DNA from: Tragulus kanchil
Lineage: Eukaryota; Chordata; Mammalia; Artiodactyla; Tragulidae
Length of the DNA: 64,000 nt
Assembly: GCA_022376925.1 (NCBI GenBank)
Contig: JAIOJX010000032.1
Coordinates: forward strand, 198,520,939-198,584,938
Direction: 5' to 3'
Below are positions 33,205 through 44,840 of this stretch, piece after piece (positions within the stretch are counted from its first letter, which is position 1; each line of letters begins with the position of its first letter). Made by a program: the position numbers and the translations under genes. The notes beneath the pieces are model-generated. The model did no database searches. It was not told where the DNA came from and saw only the letters and a list, made by a program, of their open reading frames with translations.

Positions 33205-34380
33205 GTGAACAGAGGTGCAATATCTCAAACAAAATACCATTAATAGATCACAGCAATATACTAGAAAATTATAAAACATGTTAAGTACCATTTATCTCAG
33301 AAATGCAAGAGTAGTTTAAAAGAATTTATTTAAATAGTTCTGTACATAAGGAAGAAACCTATATGATGATCTCAATACATAATGAAAAATCACTTCCCAT
33401 TTTTCTTTATTTAAAAAAAAAAACTCCTAGGAAATGAGAACTAAGAAGCAATTCTAAATTAGACATGAAACTTCTACCAGTAACCTATAGCAAGTTTCTT
33501 GGTCAATGATGAATCAGTAGAAACATTTTCATCAAAGTCAGAAACTAGATAAAGATACTTGTTAGTGTCTTTAACACTCCGTATTACAGTATATGAACTA
33601 TACATACTGTAAAAAGAATAAAATTATTTATAAGTGATAAGATTACCTACATAGTTTGTCAGTTAATTATCTTGATGTTCTTACTAGGATGAATAAGACA
33701 GTTCAGTGTTATAGACTGATAGGAAATAAATGATTAGAAAAAAACCTAAAACTTTCCTATGTATCCGCAAAACACAGCAGATTTAAAGATCCTTTTTCTG
33801 ATGGCAATATAATATATAAAACAGTAAGGGAGGAATCTAGAAATAAATGCACAGTAATGTGTAGGAAATTGTTAAAATTTGCTAAAGTTGATTTAAATAC
33901 CAAAATAAAAGAAATAGAGCAATAAAATAAAGTTGTTAATTGTTTCAAACAATTCTCCACAAGATTTTCTACCTATCTTGACCAGCTGACTCTAAAACTC
34001 AAGTGAAAGAATAAATATTAAAAAAGGTAAAAGCAGCTTTGAAAAAATAATGAATTGAGAGTAACTTGATCTAACACATTCAAAATTACAAAGATTTAGG
34101 TTAAAACATTATGCTGTATGTTTGTTGGAATCGATTAAATGCTTACTGTGATGGGAATATTTCCAATATATACTGTTGAGTAACAGAATAAAAGTAAAAG
34201 TAAGATTTCCTGTTTTCTAATTCGCAAAGCAGAAATAGATCCAAAGAATGCATAAATACAGTGCCCACGGGTCTAGGATGGTGGCCACTGGTTAAAGACT
34301 CCTTTACCTTATTATGTGTAGTCTTTGGGATGTTTAAAGAATGTAGTCAAAAGTTACTCGGGCAATTATGAATAAAAATA
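33205..34380 (+). mobile_element. old L1M ORF2 and 3' end, heavily decayed
   Basis: After the ORF2 words listed at 32068, it continues with CATGAAACTTCTACCAGTAA, CTATAGCAAG and GTGATAAGATTACCTACATA, all in L1 ORF2 order. It then passes into A-rich 3' sequence ending near GAATAAAAATATTTTTAAAA. No open frame longer than about 65 codons survives. Confidence 0.55.
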
Positions 34381-34393
34381 TTTTTAAAACTTG

Positions 34394-34473
<80 letters not shown>
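34394..34473. repeat. compound (CA)n-(TA)n microsatellite
   Basis: About 22 CA units (34394-34438) run directly into about 17 TA units (34439-34473). It adjoins the A-rich end of the L1 remnant, a common origin of such tracts. Expected to vary in length. Confidence 0.97.
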
Positions 34474-34475
<2 letters not shown>

Positions 34476-34544
34476 CCCTATTTCTGTCCACATATTTTTG
34501 CTTGTCCATTAAAATGTACCTGATTCTATAAGCTACCTTTTACT

Positions 34545-34860
34545 ATGCAACCAACCATTTCAAAACTCAGTTACTCAAAAAAATTTGTTAGGTCTCATGA
34601 TTTGGTGAATCAGTTGGAATTTGTTCTCAGCTGAAGGTGGATGGTCTAGAATGAGCTTACTCACATGTCTGGGTGCCTTCAGGAATGACAGGGATAGTTA
34701 GGGTGTCCAGGAAGACAGGGAAACCTAGCCACACAAGTCTTTTTCAAGTTCCTACTTGTGTCAAATTTGCTATCATCCCACTGGCAAGCACGTCATGTGA
34801 CAAAACCCAGAGTCAGTATGGGAGGGGATCATTCATGAAAAAATAGGCGAGAGATGACAC
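34545..34860 (+). mobile_element. MLT1-like LTR (MaLR)
   Basis: TATGCAACCAACCATTTCAA, TCTCATGATTTGGTGAATCA, TTGTTCTCAGCTGAAGG and CTTACTCACATGTCTGGGTG follow the MLT1 order (AACAACCA, CACGATTCTGTGGGTCAGGA, GCTCAGCTGGG, CTCACATGTCTGG). The 3' part has CATCCCACTGGCAAGCACGT. Ancient LTR, no coding sequence. Confidence 0.6.
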
Positions 34861-35560
34861 AGCAAGCACTGAAGAGTGGACATACCTGGGAGATGGACAT
34901 AACAGAGGATGAGGAAGGATTTTTATTTCCTTACTCAGTAACATACTGTTTTGTTGCTTACAAAAATCATATATTACTTTGGGAAATTATATTATTTAAA
35001 AAAGTAAATAGAGGGAAAATATTCTTCTATAGGTAAGCAGTCTCTGGGTTTCCTGGATCTTGATTTCATTCTCTGCCTGCGTTCACCCTCCCATCCACCA
35101 AATCCTTATGCCCTTACGTTGTCAAACATGCCTTTTCCCATAGTGAGATGTAGCCAATGCCCACCTCCTTCTAGAAGCATCACCTTTGCAGTCACCTTAG
35201 CATCTGCCAGCACATATGCACAGATATCATGGAAACATGCATAACAAAGTAAACAAGGACAAAAGCCTTTTAGAATTCCGAAGTGGTGGCAGCTGCTTCT
35301 GCGTCTCAAGGGAGTGGTTAACTTCCCTCTGAGCCAGAGACTTTCTGTCCAGCAAAATATCTCCACTGGCTGATTCAGAGCACAAACACTGAGTCTCCCA
35401 GGACGTGGTTTAGAAGGATACATTGTAAGAAAAAATTTCTTGTCAGATTGAAGAAATAAAGATAATTCAGGAAGGGTTGAGAAAAAAACAATAGATGAAA
35501 AAGCAAAGTAGTGGCTTTTGGGTGGTTAAAATTCTTTTAGATGGAAGTATGCTAATTGCT
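34861..35560. other. unassigned sequence
   Basis: A 105-codon frame on the minus strand (35106-35423) has no recognisable domain or splice context. The part after 35374 is repeated in duplication 11. Confidence 0.45.
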
Positions 35561-35775
35561 GGGCTTCCCAGGCCTCTCTAGTGCTGAAGAACTGCCCACC
35601 AACATAGGGGACTTAAAGAGACACAGGCTCGATTCCTGGATCAGGAAGGTCACCTGCAGGAAGAAATGACAACCCCCTCCAGTATTCCTGCCTGGAGAAT
35701 CCCATGGACAGAGGAGTCTGAGAGGCTAAGGTGTATAGGGTCACAAAGAATCAGACACAACTGAAGCAACGTAGT
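35561..35775 (+). mobile_element. Bov-tA SINE
   Basis: Head GGGCTTCCCAGG, B-box-like GCTCGATTCC, then the Bov-A body with CCAGTATTCCTGCCTGGAGA, ATCCCATGGACAGAGGAG and TCACAAAGAATCAGACACAA. Confidence 0.88.
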
Positions 35776-36493
35776 ACACACACAGGTGTGTTAATTAGTG
35801 ATTGTCTCCTCTGCCACCCTTTCATACTCTGCTTTGCTAAGCTGATGCCTGGAAGCTGCTAAGTACATTTTCCTTTGCCAACTGCCATTGTTAGGTATTT
35901 CCAGAATGAATCTAGGACTTCTTTGTCTTTGCTTCCTATTCCTGTCACTGCAGCCTACCTGCTGTTTCTGTAACCACCCCTCTGACCACGACCTTCCCTC
36001 CAGTAAAGGCACTGGCTTCAGTCTCCATCCTTTGGTGCTTCCAGAACCAGCCTCATTGCACCCTCTCGGATGTGCCATGACTAGACCGACAGCAGCCTTT
36101 CTGGGAGGGCTCAGCTCTGAGGTAAGACCTACCCTCTTCAAGATCCTGATTGGCTAGCATCAGTCACAAAGGCTCTCTCCCAACTCTGTGGGGTCTGAGC
36201 TTCTAGGCTCTGATATCCTTTTCCCCTCCATCCTTCCAGGTAATAGCTGCTTGCAGTGTTTGTAATGTTTGTATTACCTCAGGATAACCTGTTTTCTTTT
36301 TATTTCACTGTGGAAAAAAAGAACACCCCAAACAAAGGACACACAAGGGCTATTTATTCAGAGCTTTCTATATAGGAAGAATCAGTCATTGTCACTTGCA
36401 CTTGGCCGAGACTCAGAGGCAAACTGGAGAGGGGGAGGTCTTTATAGCGGAAGAGAAAAGGAAGGTTCGGGGCACGCTCTGGTCGGGAGGTTG
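35776..36493. other. unassigned sequence with two small open frames
   Basis: An 89-codon frame (35888-36157) starts with a hydrophobic, Leu- and Cys-rich stretch that imitates a signal peptide. A 116-codon frame overlaps it on the other strand. Neither has a recognisable domain. I regard both as chance frames in a GC-richer patch, possibly an old repeat I cannot name. Confidence 0.4.
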
Positions 36494-36668
36494 TTCAGAG
36501 CACAAACACTGAGTCTCCCAGAAGGATACATTGTAAGAAAAAATTTCTTGTCAGATTGAAGAAATAAAGATAATTCAGGAAGGGTTGAGAAAAAAACAAT
36601 AGATGAAAAAGCAAAGTAGTGGCTTTTGGGTGGTTAAAATTCTTTTAGATGGAAGTATGCTAATTGCT

Positions 36669-36883
36669 GGGCTTCCCAGGCCTCTCTAGTGCTGAAGAAC
36701 TGCCCACCAACATAGGGGACTTAAAGAGACACAGGCTCGATTCCTGGATCAGGAAGGTCACCTGCAGGAAGAAATGACAACCCCCTCCAGTATTCCTGCC
36801 TGGAGAATCCCATGGACAGAGGAGTCTGAGAGGCTAAGGTGTATAGGGTCACAAAGAATCAGACACAACTGAAGCAACGTAGT
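36669..36883 (+). mobile_element. Bov-tA SINE, second showing
   Basis: Duplicate of 35561-35775 in copy 2 of duplication 11. Confidence 0.88.
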
Positions 36884-37602
36884 ACACACACAGGTGTGTT
36901 AATTAGTGATTGTCTCCTCTGCCACCCTTTCATACTCTGCTTTGCTAAGCTGATGCCTGGAAGCTGCTAAGTACATTTTCCTTTGCCAACTGCCATTGTT
37001 AGGTATTTCCAGAATGAATCTAGGACTTCTTTGTCTTTGCTTCCTATTCCTGTCACTGCAGCCTACCTGCTGTTTCTGTAACCACCCCTCTGACCACGAC
37101 CTTCCCTCCAGTAAAGGCACTGGCTTCAGTCTCCATCCTTTGGTGCTTCCAGAACCAGCCTCATTGCACCCTCTCGGATGTGCCATGACTAGACCGACAG
37201 CAGCCTTTCTGGGAGGGCTCAGCTCTGAGGTAAGACCTACCCTCTTCAAGATCCTGATTGGCTAGCATCAGTCACAAAGGCTCTCTCCCAACTCTGTGGG
37301 GTCTGAGCTTCTAGGCTCTGATATCCTTTTCCCCTCCATCCTTCCAGGTAATAGCTGCTTGCAGTGTTTGTAATGTTTGTATTACCTCAGGATAACCTGT
37401 TTTCTTTTTATTTCACTGTGGAAAAAAAGAACACCCCAAACAAAGGACACACAAGGGCTATTTATTCAGAGCTTTCTATATAGGAAGAATCAGTCATTGT
37501 CACTTGCACTTGGCCGAGACTCAGAGGCAAACTGGAGAGGGGGAGGTCTTTATAGCGGAAGAGAAAAGGAAGGTTCGGGGCACGCTCTGGTCGGAGGTTG
37601 TT

Positions 37603-37924
37603 GGAATACAGAAGCTAGAGGCAGTACAGTATTGGTTAGGAAGGAATTGATTTATCTTTGCCACATCAGCTCATGTTATCTTTTGTTTTAAATTCTTGTT
37701 TCCAAGGTGCTATAATTTGTATTTTTAACTACTAATGAGAAAAAGAACCTTTCCGTCTGTTTTCTTGTTGTTGATGAGGATCATAAAATGTATGGAGGAG
37801 AGGAAAATACCTTGGAAAAAGACAGAAATGAACAGGGCTGAATGGTAAATGTGAAGCTGGCTGGATGACAGGAGGGTAAGTAGAAATACTATTTGTAATA
37901 TGTATATAAACTTATATTTGTGTG
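37603..37924. other. unassigned unique sequence
   Basis: No family or exon recognised. Confidence 0.45.
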
Positions 37925-38152
37925 CGTGAGCACATGCATGCCTAGTCGCTTCAGTCATGTCCACCTGTTTGTAATCCTGCGGACTGTATTCTGTCAAGCT
38001 CCTCTGTCCATGAGATTCCCCAGGCAAGAATACTGGAGTGGATTGCCATGTCCTCTTCCAGGGGATCTCAGCAACCCAGGGATCAAACCTGGGTCTCCTG
38101 AGTCTTCTGCATCACAGGTGGATGCTTTATCATTGAGCATACCAGGTAAGCC
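37925..38152 (-). mobile_element. Bov-tA SINE (antisense)
   Basis: CCTAGTCGCTTCAGTCATGT, CCAGGCAAGAATACTGGAGT and GGGATCAAACCTGGGTCTCC are followed by an antisense tRNA head (GCTTTATCATTGAGCATACC) and GGTAAGCC. Confidence 0.88.
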
Positions 38153-39429
38153 TATACATATATGTATGCACATCCATGCAGATCTGAATGTCTCCAGATT
38201 TCTCTCTGATCAAGTATTTCCTGTAAGACCAGCATTACATTGAATGATGTTTTAAATAAATCTCATATTTTTCTTGCAACTACCTGAGGCTCCTTTTCCC
38301 CATTTTTCTGGTGAGAAACTGAAAGTTCTTCGAGATTAAGTCACATGCCTGTAGCCACCAAACTAAGTTGCAACATGGGATTTTTTTTTTTTCCCAATGT
38401 CTGTCTTACTTTAATTCACTTCTAAACACCAGGGGATAACTGTAAATGTTTTACTTAATGTGGAGAATTTGTACTGAGAAACAAAGGCACACATGATAAG
38501 TTATCATAAATTGGTAATAATAGAATCTTCCTGAGCCCTGGTAGGATTTATGAAAACAAGATCCATATTGGCTATAAGGACTACATTCGTTTTTTGTTGC
38601 CAAATGGACTTGGTTTTAGTTTAATTCTCTTTATAGAATTGATGTTTGTTCTTGGCTAACCATCTATGATATTATTACACTGCACACAATGAATTATTCA
38701 CCCGAATGTGCCTTACAATTAGCCTCAGCAGAGTATTTGCTCCTTTCGTCCAAACATTTTACTTTATCTATAAAGATTAAATTAATCATCTCTGCCAGCA
38801 ATGAATAACAGAGCGAATTAGTTTTTAATATCTGAAATAGAGAAGGGGAAATTGCAGGCAGAGCAATACATTTTGCCTGACCAGTGTTCCATGTTTCCTT
38901 TTATAATTTGTATTCTGTATCATGTGCAGCATCTTTGCCTGGGGAGAGGAAGAGATAGGAGACATTATTTGATCAATGACTGCCAACCTTTTGGGAGGAA
39001 GGCAGCTGGACAAAGATGATTAATTAAAATGCACTTTAATTTGAACCATACTATTTCAAAGTCCCATTATTAATTTTTACAACACAGATATATGTTAGAT
39101 ATTATTAGTTCCCTATTTTACATCAAAGAAAGTGTGCGCAGTGAACTCAAGTGATTAAGCCAGTATGTGTGCCTAGGCCATGCAGCATCAGTAATCCGGC
39201 CTGAGCACTGCTCTGTGCTTTCTGATGGGCTCTGTGCTTCAGGTTCACGCCTCTTTCTGGGTTCACTTTTCTTTATCACCCACTTGTGGCATCACAGAAT
39301 CATGAAATTCCCCAGAAGGAAGCATCAGTGGATAAAGTGAAACATCCCTTAATACATGTACTATTTGTGCACTGAAAACCACTCTTCAGTAGCATTGAAA
39401 TACACACAGTGCTATGTTTAAAATAGATA
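38153..39429. other. unassigned sequence, partly shown twice
   Basis: AT-rich, no family recognised. The part after 38539 recurs in duplication 12. Confidence 0.45.
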
Positions 39430-39601
39430 GAAGTTTCTGTATCACACAGTGAGCTCAGCCTGGTGCTTTGTGACAACGTAGGGGAGCAGAGTGATGGATA
39501 GGTGAGAGGCAGGTGATACTTACTGCTTATTCTCCTTGTTGGATGGTAGAAGCCAACACAACAGTGTAAAGCACAATTATCCTCCAATTAAAACAAATAC
39601 A
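39430..39601 (+). mobile_element. ruminant L1 3' end
   Basis: CACAGTGAGCTCAGCCTGGT and GCTTTGTGACAACGTAGGGG are followed by TTGTTGGATGGTAGAAGCCA and GCACAATTATCCTCCAATTA, ending in AAAACAAATAC. Repeated at 40516-40687. Confidence 0.75.
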
Positions 39602-40515
39602 ACCATTCTCCACGGAGTACATTATGGTAGGATTTATGAAAACAAGATCCATATTGGCTATAAGGACTACATTCGTTTTTTGTTGCCAAATGGACTTGGT
39701 TTTAGTTTAATTCTCTTTATAGAATTGATGTTTGTTCTTGGCTAACCATCTATGATATTATTACACTGCACACAATGAATTATTCACCCGAATGTGCCTT
39801 ACAATTAGCCTCAGCAGAGTATTTGCTCCTTTCGTCCAAACATTTTACTTTATCTATAAAGATTAAATTAATCATCTCTGCCAGCAATGAATAACAGAGC
39901 GAATTAGTTTTTAATATCTGAAATAGAGAAGGGGAAATTGCAGGCAGAGCAATACATTTTGCCTGACCAGTGTTCCATGTTTCCTTTTATAATTTGTATT
40001 CTGTATCATGTGCAGCATCTTTGCCTGGGGAGAGGAAGAGATAGGAGACATTATTTGATCAATGACTGCCAACCTTTTGGGAGGAAGGCAGCTGGACAAA
40101 GATGATTAATTAAAATGCACTTTAATTTGAACCATACTATTTCAAAGTCCCATTATTAATTTTTACAACACAGATATATGTTAGATATTATTAGTTCCCT
40201 ATTTTACATCAAAGAAAGTGTGCGCAGTGAACTCAAGTGATTAAGCCAGTATGTGTGCCTAGGCCATGCAGCATCAGTAATCCGGCCTGAGCACTGCTCT
40301 GTGCTTTCTGATGGGCTCTGTGCTTCAGGTTCACGCCTCTTTCTGGGTTCACTTTTCTTTATCACCCACTTGTGGCATCACAGAATCATGAAATTCCCCA
40401 GAAGGAAGCATCAGTGGATAAAGTGAAACATCCCTTAATACATGTACTATTTGTGCACTGAAAACCACTCTTCAGTAGCATTGAAATACACACAGTGCTA
40501 TGTTTAAAATAGATA

Positions 40516-40687
40516 GAAGTTTCTGTATCACACAGTGAGCTCAGCCTGGTGCTTTGTGACAACGTAGGGGAGCAGAGTGATGGATAGGTGAGAGGCAGGT
40601 GATACTTACTGCTTATTCTCCTTGTTGGATGGTAGAAGCCAACACAACAGTGTAAAGCACAATTATCCTCCAATTAAAACAAATACA
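40516..40687 (+). mobile_element. ruminant L1 3' end, second showing
   Basis: Duplicate of 39430-39601. Confidence 0.75.
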
Positions 40688-40842
40688 ACCATTCTCCACG
40701 GTCTGAGGTCTACCTACTTATTAAGAAGGTTTCTCACCATGAGTTTGATGGTGATGATGATAAATGGAAAAGTTCTTGGCACCTTCTAGGTGATATATAA
40801 ACTATCGAAATTTTTTTCTTTTTGCCTCTAAGCCATCGCTGT

Positions 40843-41070
40843 TTTCATCCACCTTTTATTCTTTGGCAGGTGTGAACCTCCCATTGTAGTGGCCTCTCTT
40901 ATTGCAGAGCACTGACTCTGGGCACATGTGCTCCAGAGTGCTGGTTCGTAACTGGACACACCAGCCCAGCCACTCCCCAGCATGTGGGATCTTCCTGGGC
41001 CAGGGATCAAACCGGTGCCCCTTGAACTGCAAGGCGGAGTCTTTACCCACTGGACCACCAGGGAAGCCCT
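40843..41070 (-). mobile_element. CHR-type SINE (antisense)
   Basis: It ends in the antisense head CCACTGGACCACCAGGGAAG (41048-41067). The antisense B box GGGATCAAACCGG is at about 41001, and the body tail (TTTTATTCTTTGGCAGG) is at the left. There is no C-rich extension. Confidence 0.85.
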
Positions 41071-42727
41071 AAATTATTGAAAATTTTATGCATATTGATC
41101 TTATGCATCTTAGGCAGTGATTGTTGTTATGCTTACATTAGAAAAGGGAACTGCAGCAGCATAAAGAGAAAGAATCAGAGAAATGATCAAATCTAGGTAT
41201 TCTGCTTCCAGACTTTATGTGCTTCCTTATCATCCACATTGTATCAGTGTGTTTCAATTATAGATTTCAGACAGCAATGTCCAAAGCAAAATGTTAAATT
41301 GACAATGAAATAAAAGTTAAATAAAATAAAAAGAAAGCTGACCTTCTCATTTTGAATAAGAGAGTATTCTGTCATTTTCCTAGGAATAACTAGTAGAATA
41401 ACTCAGACGAGAAGTAGTTGCATTGTGATGACATTTTTTAAATCCCATAGTTTATTAAAAGATTTAACTAAAATCCTGGCTAAAATTTCATAGAATGCTT
41501 AAACATTAGCATGATGAAATATGATAAAACTGAATAAAAATAATAACACTTCTCAACAGTGAAAGAAATAAGACATAGATTATGTAGTCCATAGGGAATA
41601 GAAGTGGTCTTCAAAGGGTGGTAATTGCAAAGTGGTCTCAGAGCTGTCAGGACTTTCTCTACCTTGACTACATGAACTAGTGGGGATTATATATCCTGGG
41701 GATCTCCATAAAGGTTTCTAATCAGAGAAAATGGTGGGCAATTTCCAAATGCGTTTGTTATTGCTGTACTTAGAAGCAACAGCATGTGACTTAATGCTCA
41801 CTTCTCAATTTTTTTCACATATTTTCCATAGTAATCATAAAGCCACTTTAGGGGAAAAAAAGAGGCTCAAATATTGATGGTTTGTTTCACTGTACTTTTT
41901 AAAAATTTAGAATGGTGGTATCCTTATTTACTGCTTGTTGAATTGTACATGTGCACAAATATTTCTGTACAACAATTGACTCTAGATACATTTTGAAAAC
42001 ATCTTTAATCTAATACATCTAGTTATACAAATTTACTGTAAAACAAAAATGAATGACATGAACAGAGATTTTTCCCACAAGGAGGCTTATCATGGTAGTT
42101 TTAATTTCTATAAAAAATTGATAATAGGGGAAACTTTTACTTGTTATCCCAACACAAAGACAATGGCAAAAATGAAACATAATGCACTTGTCTTCTAGTC
42201 ATTTTTTCATTAATCATGGCTGTACCTAATTGTCATTAATTGCTTATTATATCTTTTTAAACTTAATATCATGTTCTAAGCTTTTGCTCATACAGATAAA
42301 CTGTTGTTTACATGATTTTTAATGTCTTTAAAATGATTTAAAGAAGTTCTGAAAAGGCTATTCATTAATTGCATTATTTTTAATGATGTTGCATTTATTA
42401 AATAAGTCCCTGTTGAATATTTTTTTCTATTTTGCTTAATATATAAAATAATGATACAAACAATTGAATATTTGTTTTGTTAACTATAGTTACTCATAAC
42501 TAGAGATAGTTTTTAAAACTGTAATTATAGATATTTAAAAATAAAAGATCAAATCCAACAAGGCACAAATTGGACCTTTTATTCAAAACATAATAAATGT
42601 AAGATACATTTATCACCTAAATAATCAGTCCTAAAAAATCTGTTTAAGACTTCATATTATTTCCTTTTGTCTATTAACTTTGCTAAGGGAAGATTATCTC
42701 TTCTCAACTTTAATAATTTGAATTATT
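41071..42727. other. unassigned AT-rich unique sequence
   Basis: About 1.7 kb of single-copy, strongly AT-rich DNA. No repeat is confidently named and no frame of note is present. Confidence 0.5.
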
Positions 42728-42984
42728 AATATAGTTAGGCATTTATCAGTAAGGATATACAATTAGTATATCTCAAAATCATGTTCATCATATAATGATT
42801 GTCAGGAAGTTATGCAGTCATACTTTTTCTTCTAGTTCTGTTCCTATAATATTTCCTCTATTTTCCAAATTGAATAATACTAAGTTGTTTAATGCTTCAA
42901 AATCACGTAAAAAGAAAATATTTTTTATTAAAAGTTACGACTTACAGTCTAAGGATATTAGATGTTATTTATGTTTTTGGAGAG

Positions 42985-43150
42985 GTGTACATGTGTGCTC
43001 AGTCACTAAGTCATGTCTGAGTCTTTGCAACCCCATGGACTATAGACAGCCAGGATTTCCCAGGCACAAATGCTGGAGTGGGTTGCCATTTCCTCTTCTA
43101 GTGGACCTTCCTGACCCAGGGATTGAGCCCATAACTCCTCTGTCTTTAAG
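42985..43150 (-). mobile_element. Bov-A/Bov-tA SINE (antisense)
   Basis: GTGTGCTCAGTCACTAAGTC, TGCAACCCCATGGACTATAG, GCTGGAGTGGGTTGCCATTT and CCCAGGGATTGAGCCCATAA. The tRNA head is truncated where the BovB segment begins. Confidence 0.8.
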
Positions 43151-43412
43151 AGCTATGAAGCTGAAGCAACAATATTTTGGCCACCTGATTCCAAGAGATG
43201 ACTTATTAGAAAAGACCCTGATGCTGGGAAAAATATAAGGAAGAAGGAGAAATGAACAACAGAGGACAAGATGGATGGATGGCATCACTGAGTCAATGGA
43301 CATAAGTTTCAGCAAGTTCTGGGAGATGGTGAAGGACAGGGAAGCCTGGCGTGCTCCAGTCTATGGGGTTGCAAAGAGTTGGACACAACTGAGCAACTGA
43401 ACTGAACTGACT
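43151..43412 (+). mobile_element. BovB LINE 3' end
   Basis: GCTGAAGCAACAATATTTTG, TTGGCCACCTGATTCCAAGA, AGAAAAGACCCTGATGCTGG, GGATGGCATCACTGAGTCAA, GCCTGGCGTGCTCCAGTCTA and the terminal short repeats ACTGAACTGAACTGA. It abuts the antisense SINE without spacer. Confidence 0.92.
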
Positions 43413-44066
43413 CAATGATGATTTGGAGAGATGAAAAAGATGTTAACCCTGGTACTGTGTTATAAAATACCTTTATTCTTCAGTAAATTGCTTAGGTATC
43501 AGGATGTTCTTTCAGTGATAGTTTATAGTAATGCATTAGCTTTCTTTGAAAGAATGAAAATTCCTTTCTTCCTTGCATGACCATGAGGACATAAAGTAGA
43601 TTATATATATTTGTGTTTCACAAATACATGGGAATAATTGCTTTGTCTCAAGAAAAATGACTGGAAAGTAGCTAACCAGACAAATTCATCTTTCTATCTT
43701 AGACCTTTAAAAAATTTGGAATATACTAACTTATTAGCATATCAAGATAGTTCATAAGCCTATTCTGTTAATGAAAAGCCCTTGACGTCCTAAATATATT
43801 TGAATTTTAAATATAGTTAGGCATTTATCAGTAAGGATATACAATTAGTATATCTCAAAATCATGTTCATCATATAATGATTGTCAGGAAGTTATGCAGT
43901 CATACTTTTTCTTCTAGTTCTGTTCCTATAATATTTCCTCTATTTTCCAAATTGAATAATACTAAGTTGTTTAATGCTTCAAAATCACGTAAAAAGAAAA
44001 TATTTTTTATTAAAAGTTACGACTTACAGTCTAAGGATATTAGATGTTATTTATGTTTTTGGAGAG
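43413..44066. other. unassigned sequence including join 13
   Basis: No family recognised. 43413-43757 recurs at 44495-44839. Confidence 0.45.
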
Positions 44067-44232
44067 GTGTACATGTGTGCTCAGTCACTAAGTCATGTCT
44101 GAGTCTTTGCAACCCCATGGACTATAGACAGCCAGGATTTCCCAGGCACAAATGCTGGAGTGGGTTGCCATTTCCTCTTCTAGTGGACCTTCCTGACCCA
44201 GGGATTGAGCCCATAACTCCTCTGTCTTTAAG
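44067..44232 (-). mobile_element. Bov-A/Bov-tA SINE, second showing
   Basis: Duplicate of 42985-43150. Confidence 0.8.
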
Positions 44233-44494
44233 AGCTATGAAGCTGAAGCAACAATATTTTGGCCACCTGATTCCAAGAGATGACTTATTAGAAAAGACCC
44301 TGATGCTGGGAAAAATATAAGGAAGAAGGAGAAATGAACAACAGAGGACAAGATGGATGGATGGCATCACTGAGTCAATGGACATAAGTTTCAGCAAGTT
44401 CTGGGAGATGGTGAAGGACAGGGAAGCCTGGCGTGCTCCAGTCTATGGGGTTGCAAAGAGTTGGACACAACTGAGCAACTGAACTGAACTGACT
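44233..44494 (+). mobile_element. BovB 3' end, second showing
   Basis: Duplicate of 43151-43412. Confidence 0.92.
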
Positions 44495-44840
44495 CAATGA
44501 TGATTTGGAGAGATGAAAAAGATGTTAACCCTGGTACTGTGTTATAAAATACCTTTATTCTTCAGTAAATTGCTTAGGTATCAGGATGTTCTTTCAGTGA
44601 TAGTTTATAGTAATGCATTAGCTTTCTTTGAAAGAATGAAAATTCCTTTCTTCCTTGCATGACCATGAGGACATAAAGTAGATTATATATATTTGTGTTT
44701 CACAAATACATGGGAATAATTGCTTTGTCTCAAGAAAAATGACTGGAAAGTAGCTAACCAGACAAATTCATCTTTCTATCTTAGACCTTTAAAAAATTTG
44801 GAATATACTAACTTATTAGCATATCAAGATAGTTCATAAG

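Larger units (their letters stand above)
31146..33387 (+). repeat. tandem duplication 10 (1.137 kb unit) with diagnostic join
   Basis: Copy 1 is 31146-32250 and copy 2 is 32283-33387, with no internal difference noticed. The 32-base link 32251-32282 reads first as a compressed version of the sequence downstream of copy 2 (33397-33446: CCCATTTTTC...AATGAGAAC). It then reads as a version of the sequence upstream of copy 1 (GACACTGTAA, 31133-31142). Confidence 0.96.
35374..37602 (+). repeat. tandem duplication 11 (1.108-1.120 kb unit)
   Basis: Copy 1 is 35374-36495 and copy 2 is 36494-37602, joined on shared TT. Copy 2 lacks 12 bases of copy 1 (35401-35412) only 26 bases from the join. Near the end GGTCGGGAGG in copy 1 is GGTCGGAGG in copy 2. 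Confidence 0.95.
38539..40701 (+). repeat. tandem duplication 12 (1.086 kb unit)
   Basis: Copy 1 is 38539-39615 and copy 2 is 39625-40701, with a 9-base link at 39616-39624. The offset is constant from end to end, so no net indel is present. Confidence 0.95.
42728..44840 (+). repeat. tandem duplication 13 (1.082 kb unit) with diagnostic join
   Basis: Copy 1 is 42728-43758 and copy 2 is 43810-44840. The 51-base link has a left half (43759-43793) that reads as a lossy version of 44841-44887: both hold ATGAAAAGCCCTTGAC. Its right half (ATTTGAATTTTAA) is a lossy version of 42715-42727. This is a readable overlap of two unpolished ends. Confidence 0.96.

Noticed and set aside
35888..37265. An 89-codon frame with a signal-peptide-like start, in two copies, as a possible secreted small protein.
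   Set aside because: Duplicated by duplication 11, overlapped by an equally long frame on the other strand, and without any recognisable mature domain.
42795..44320. A pair of 147-codon frames in tandem.
   Set aside because: They run through antisense Bov-A SINE and BovB 3' sequence and are duplicated by duplication 13.
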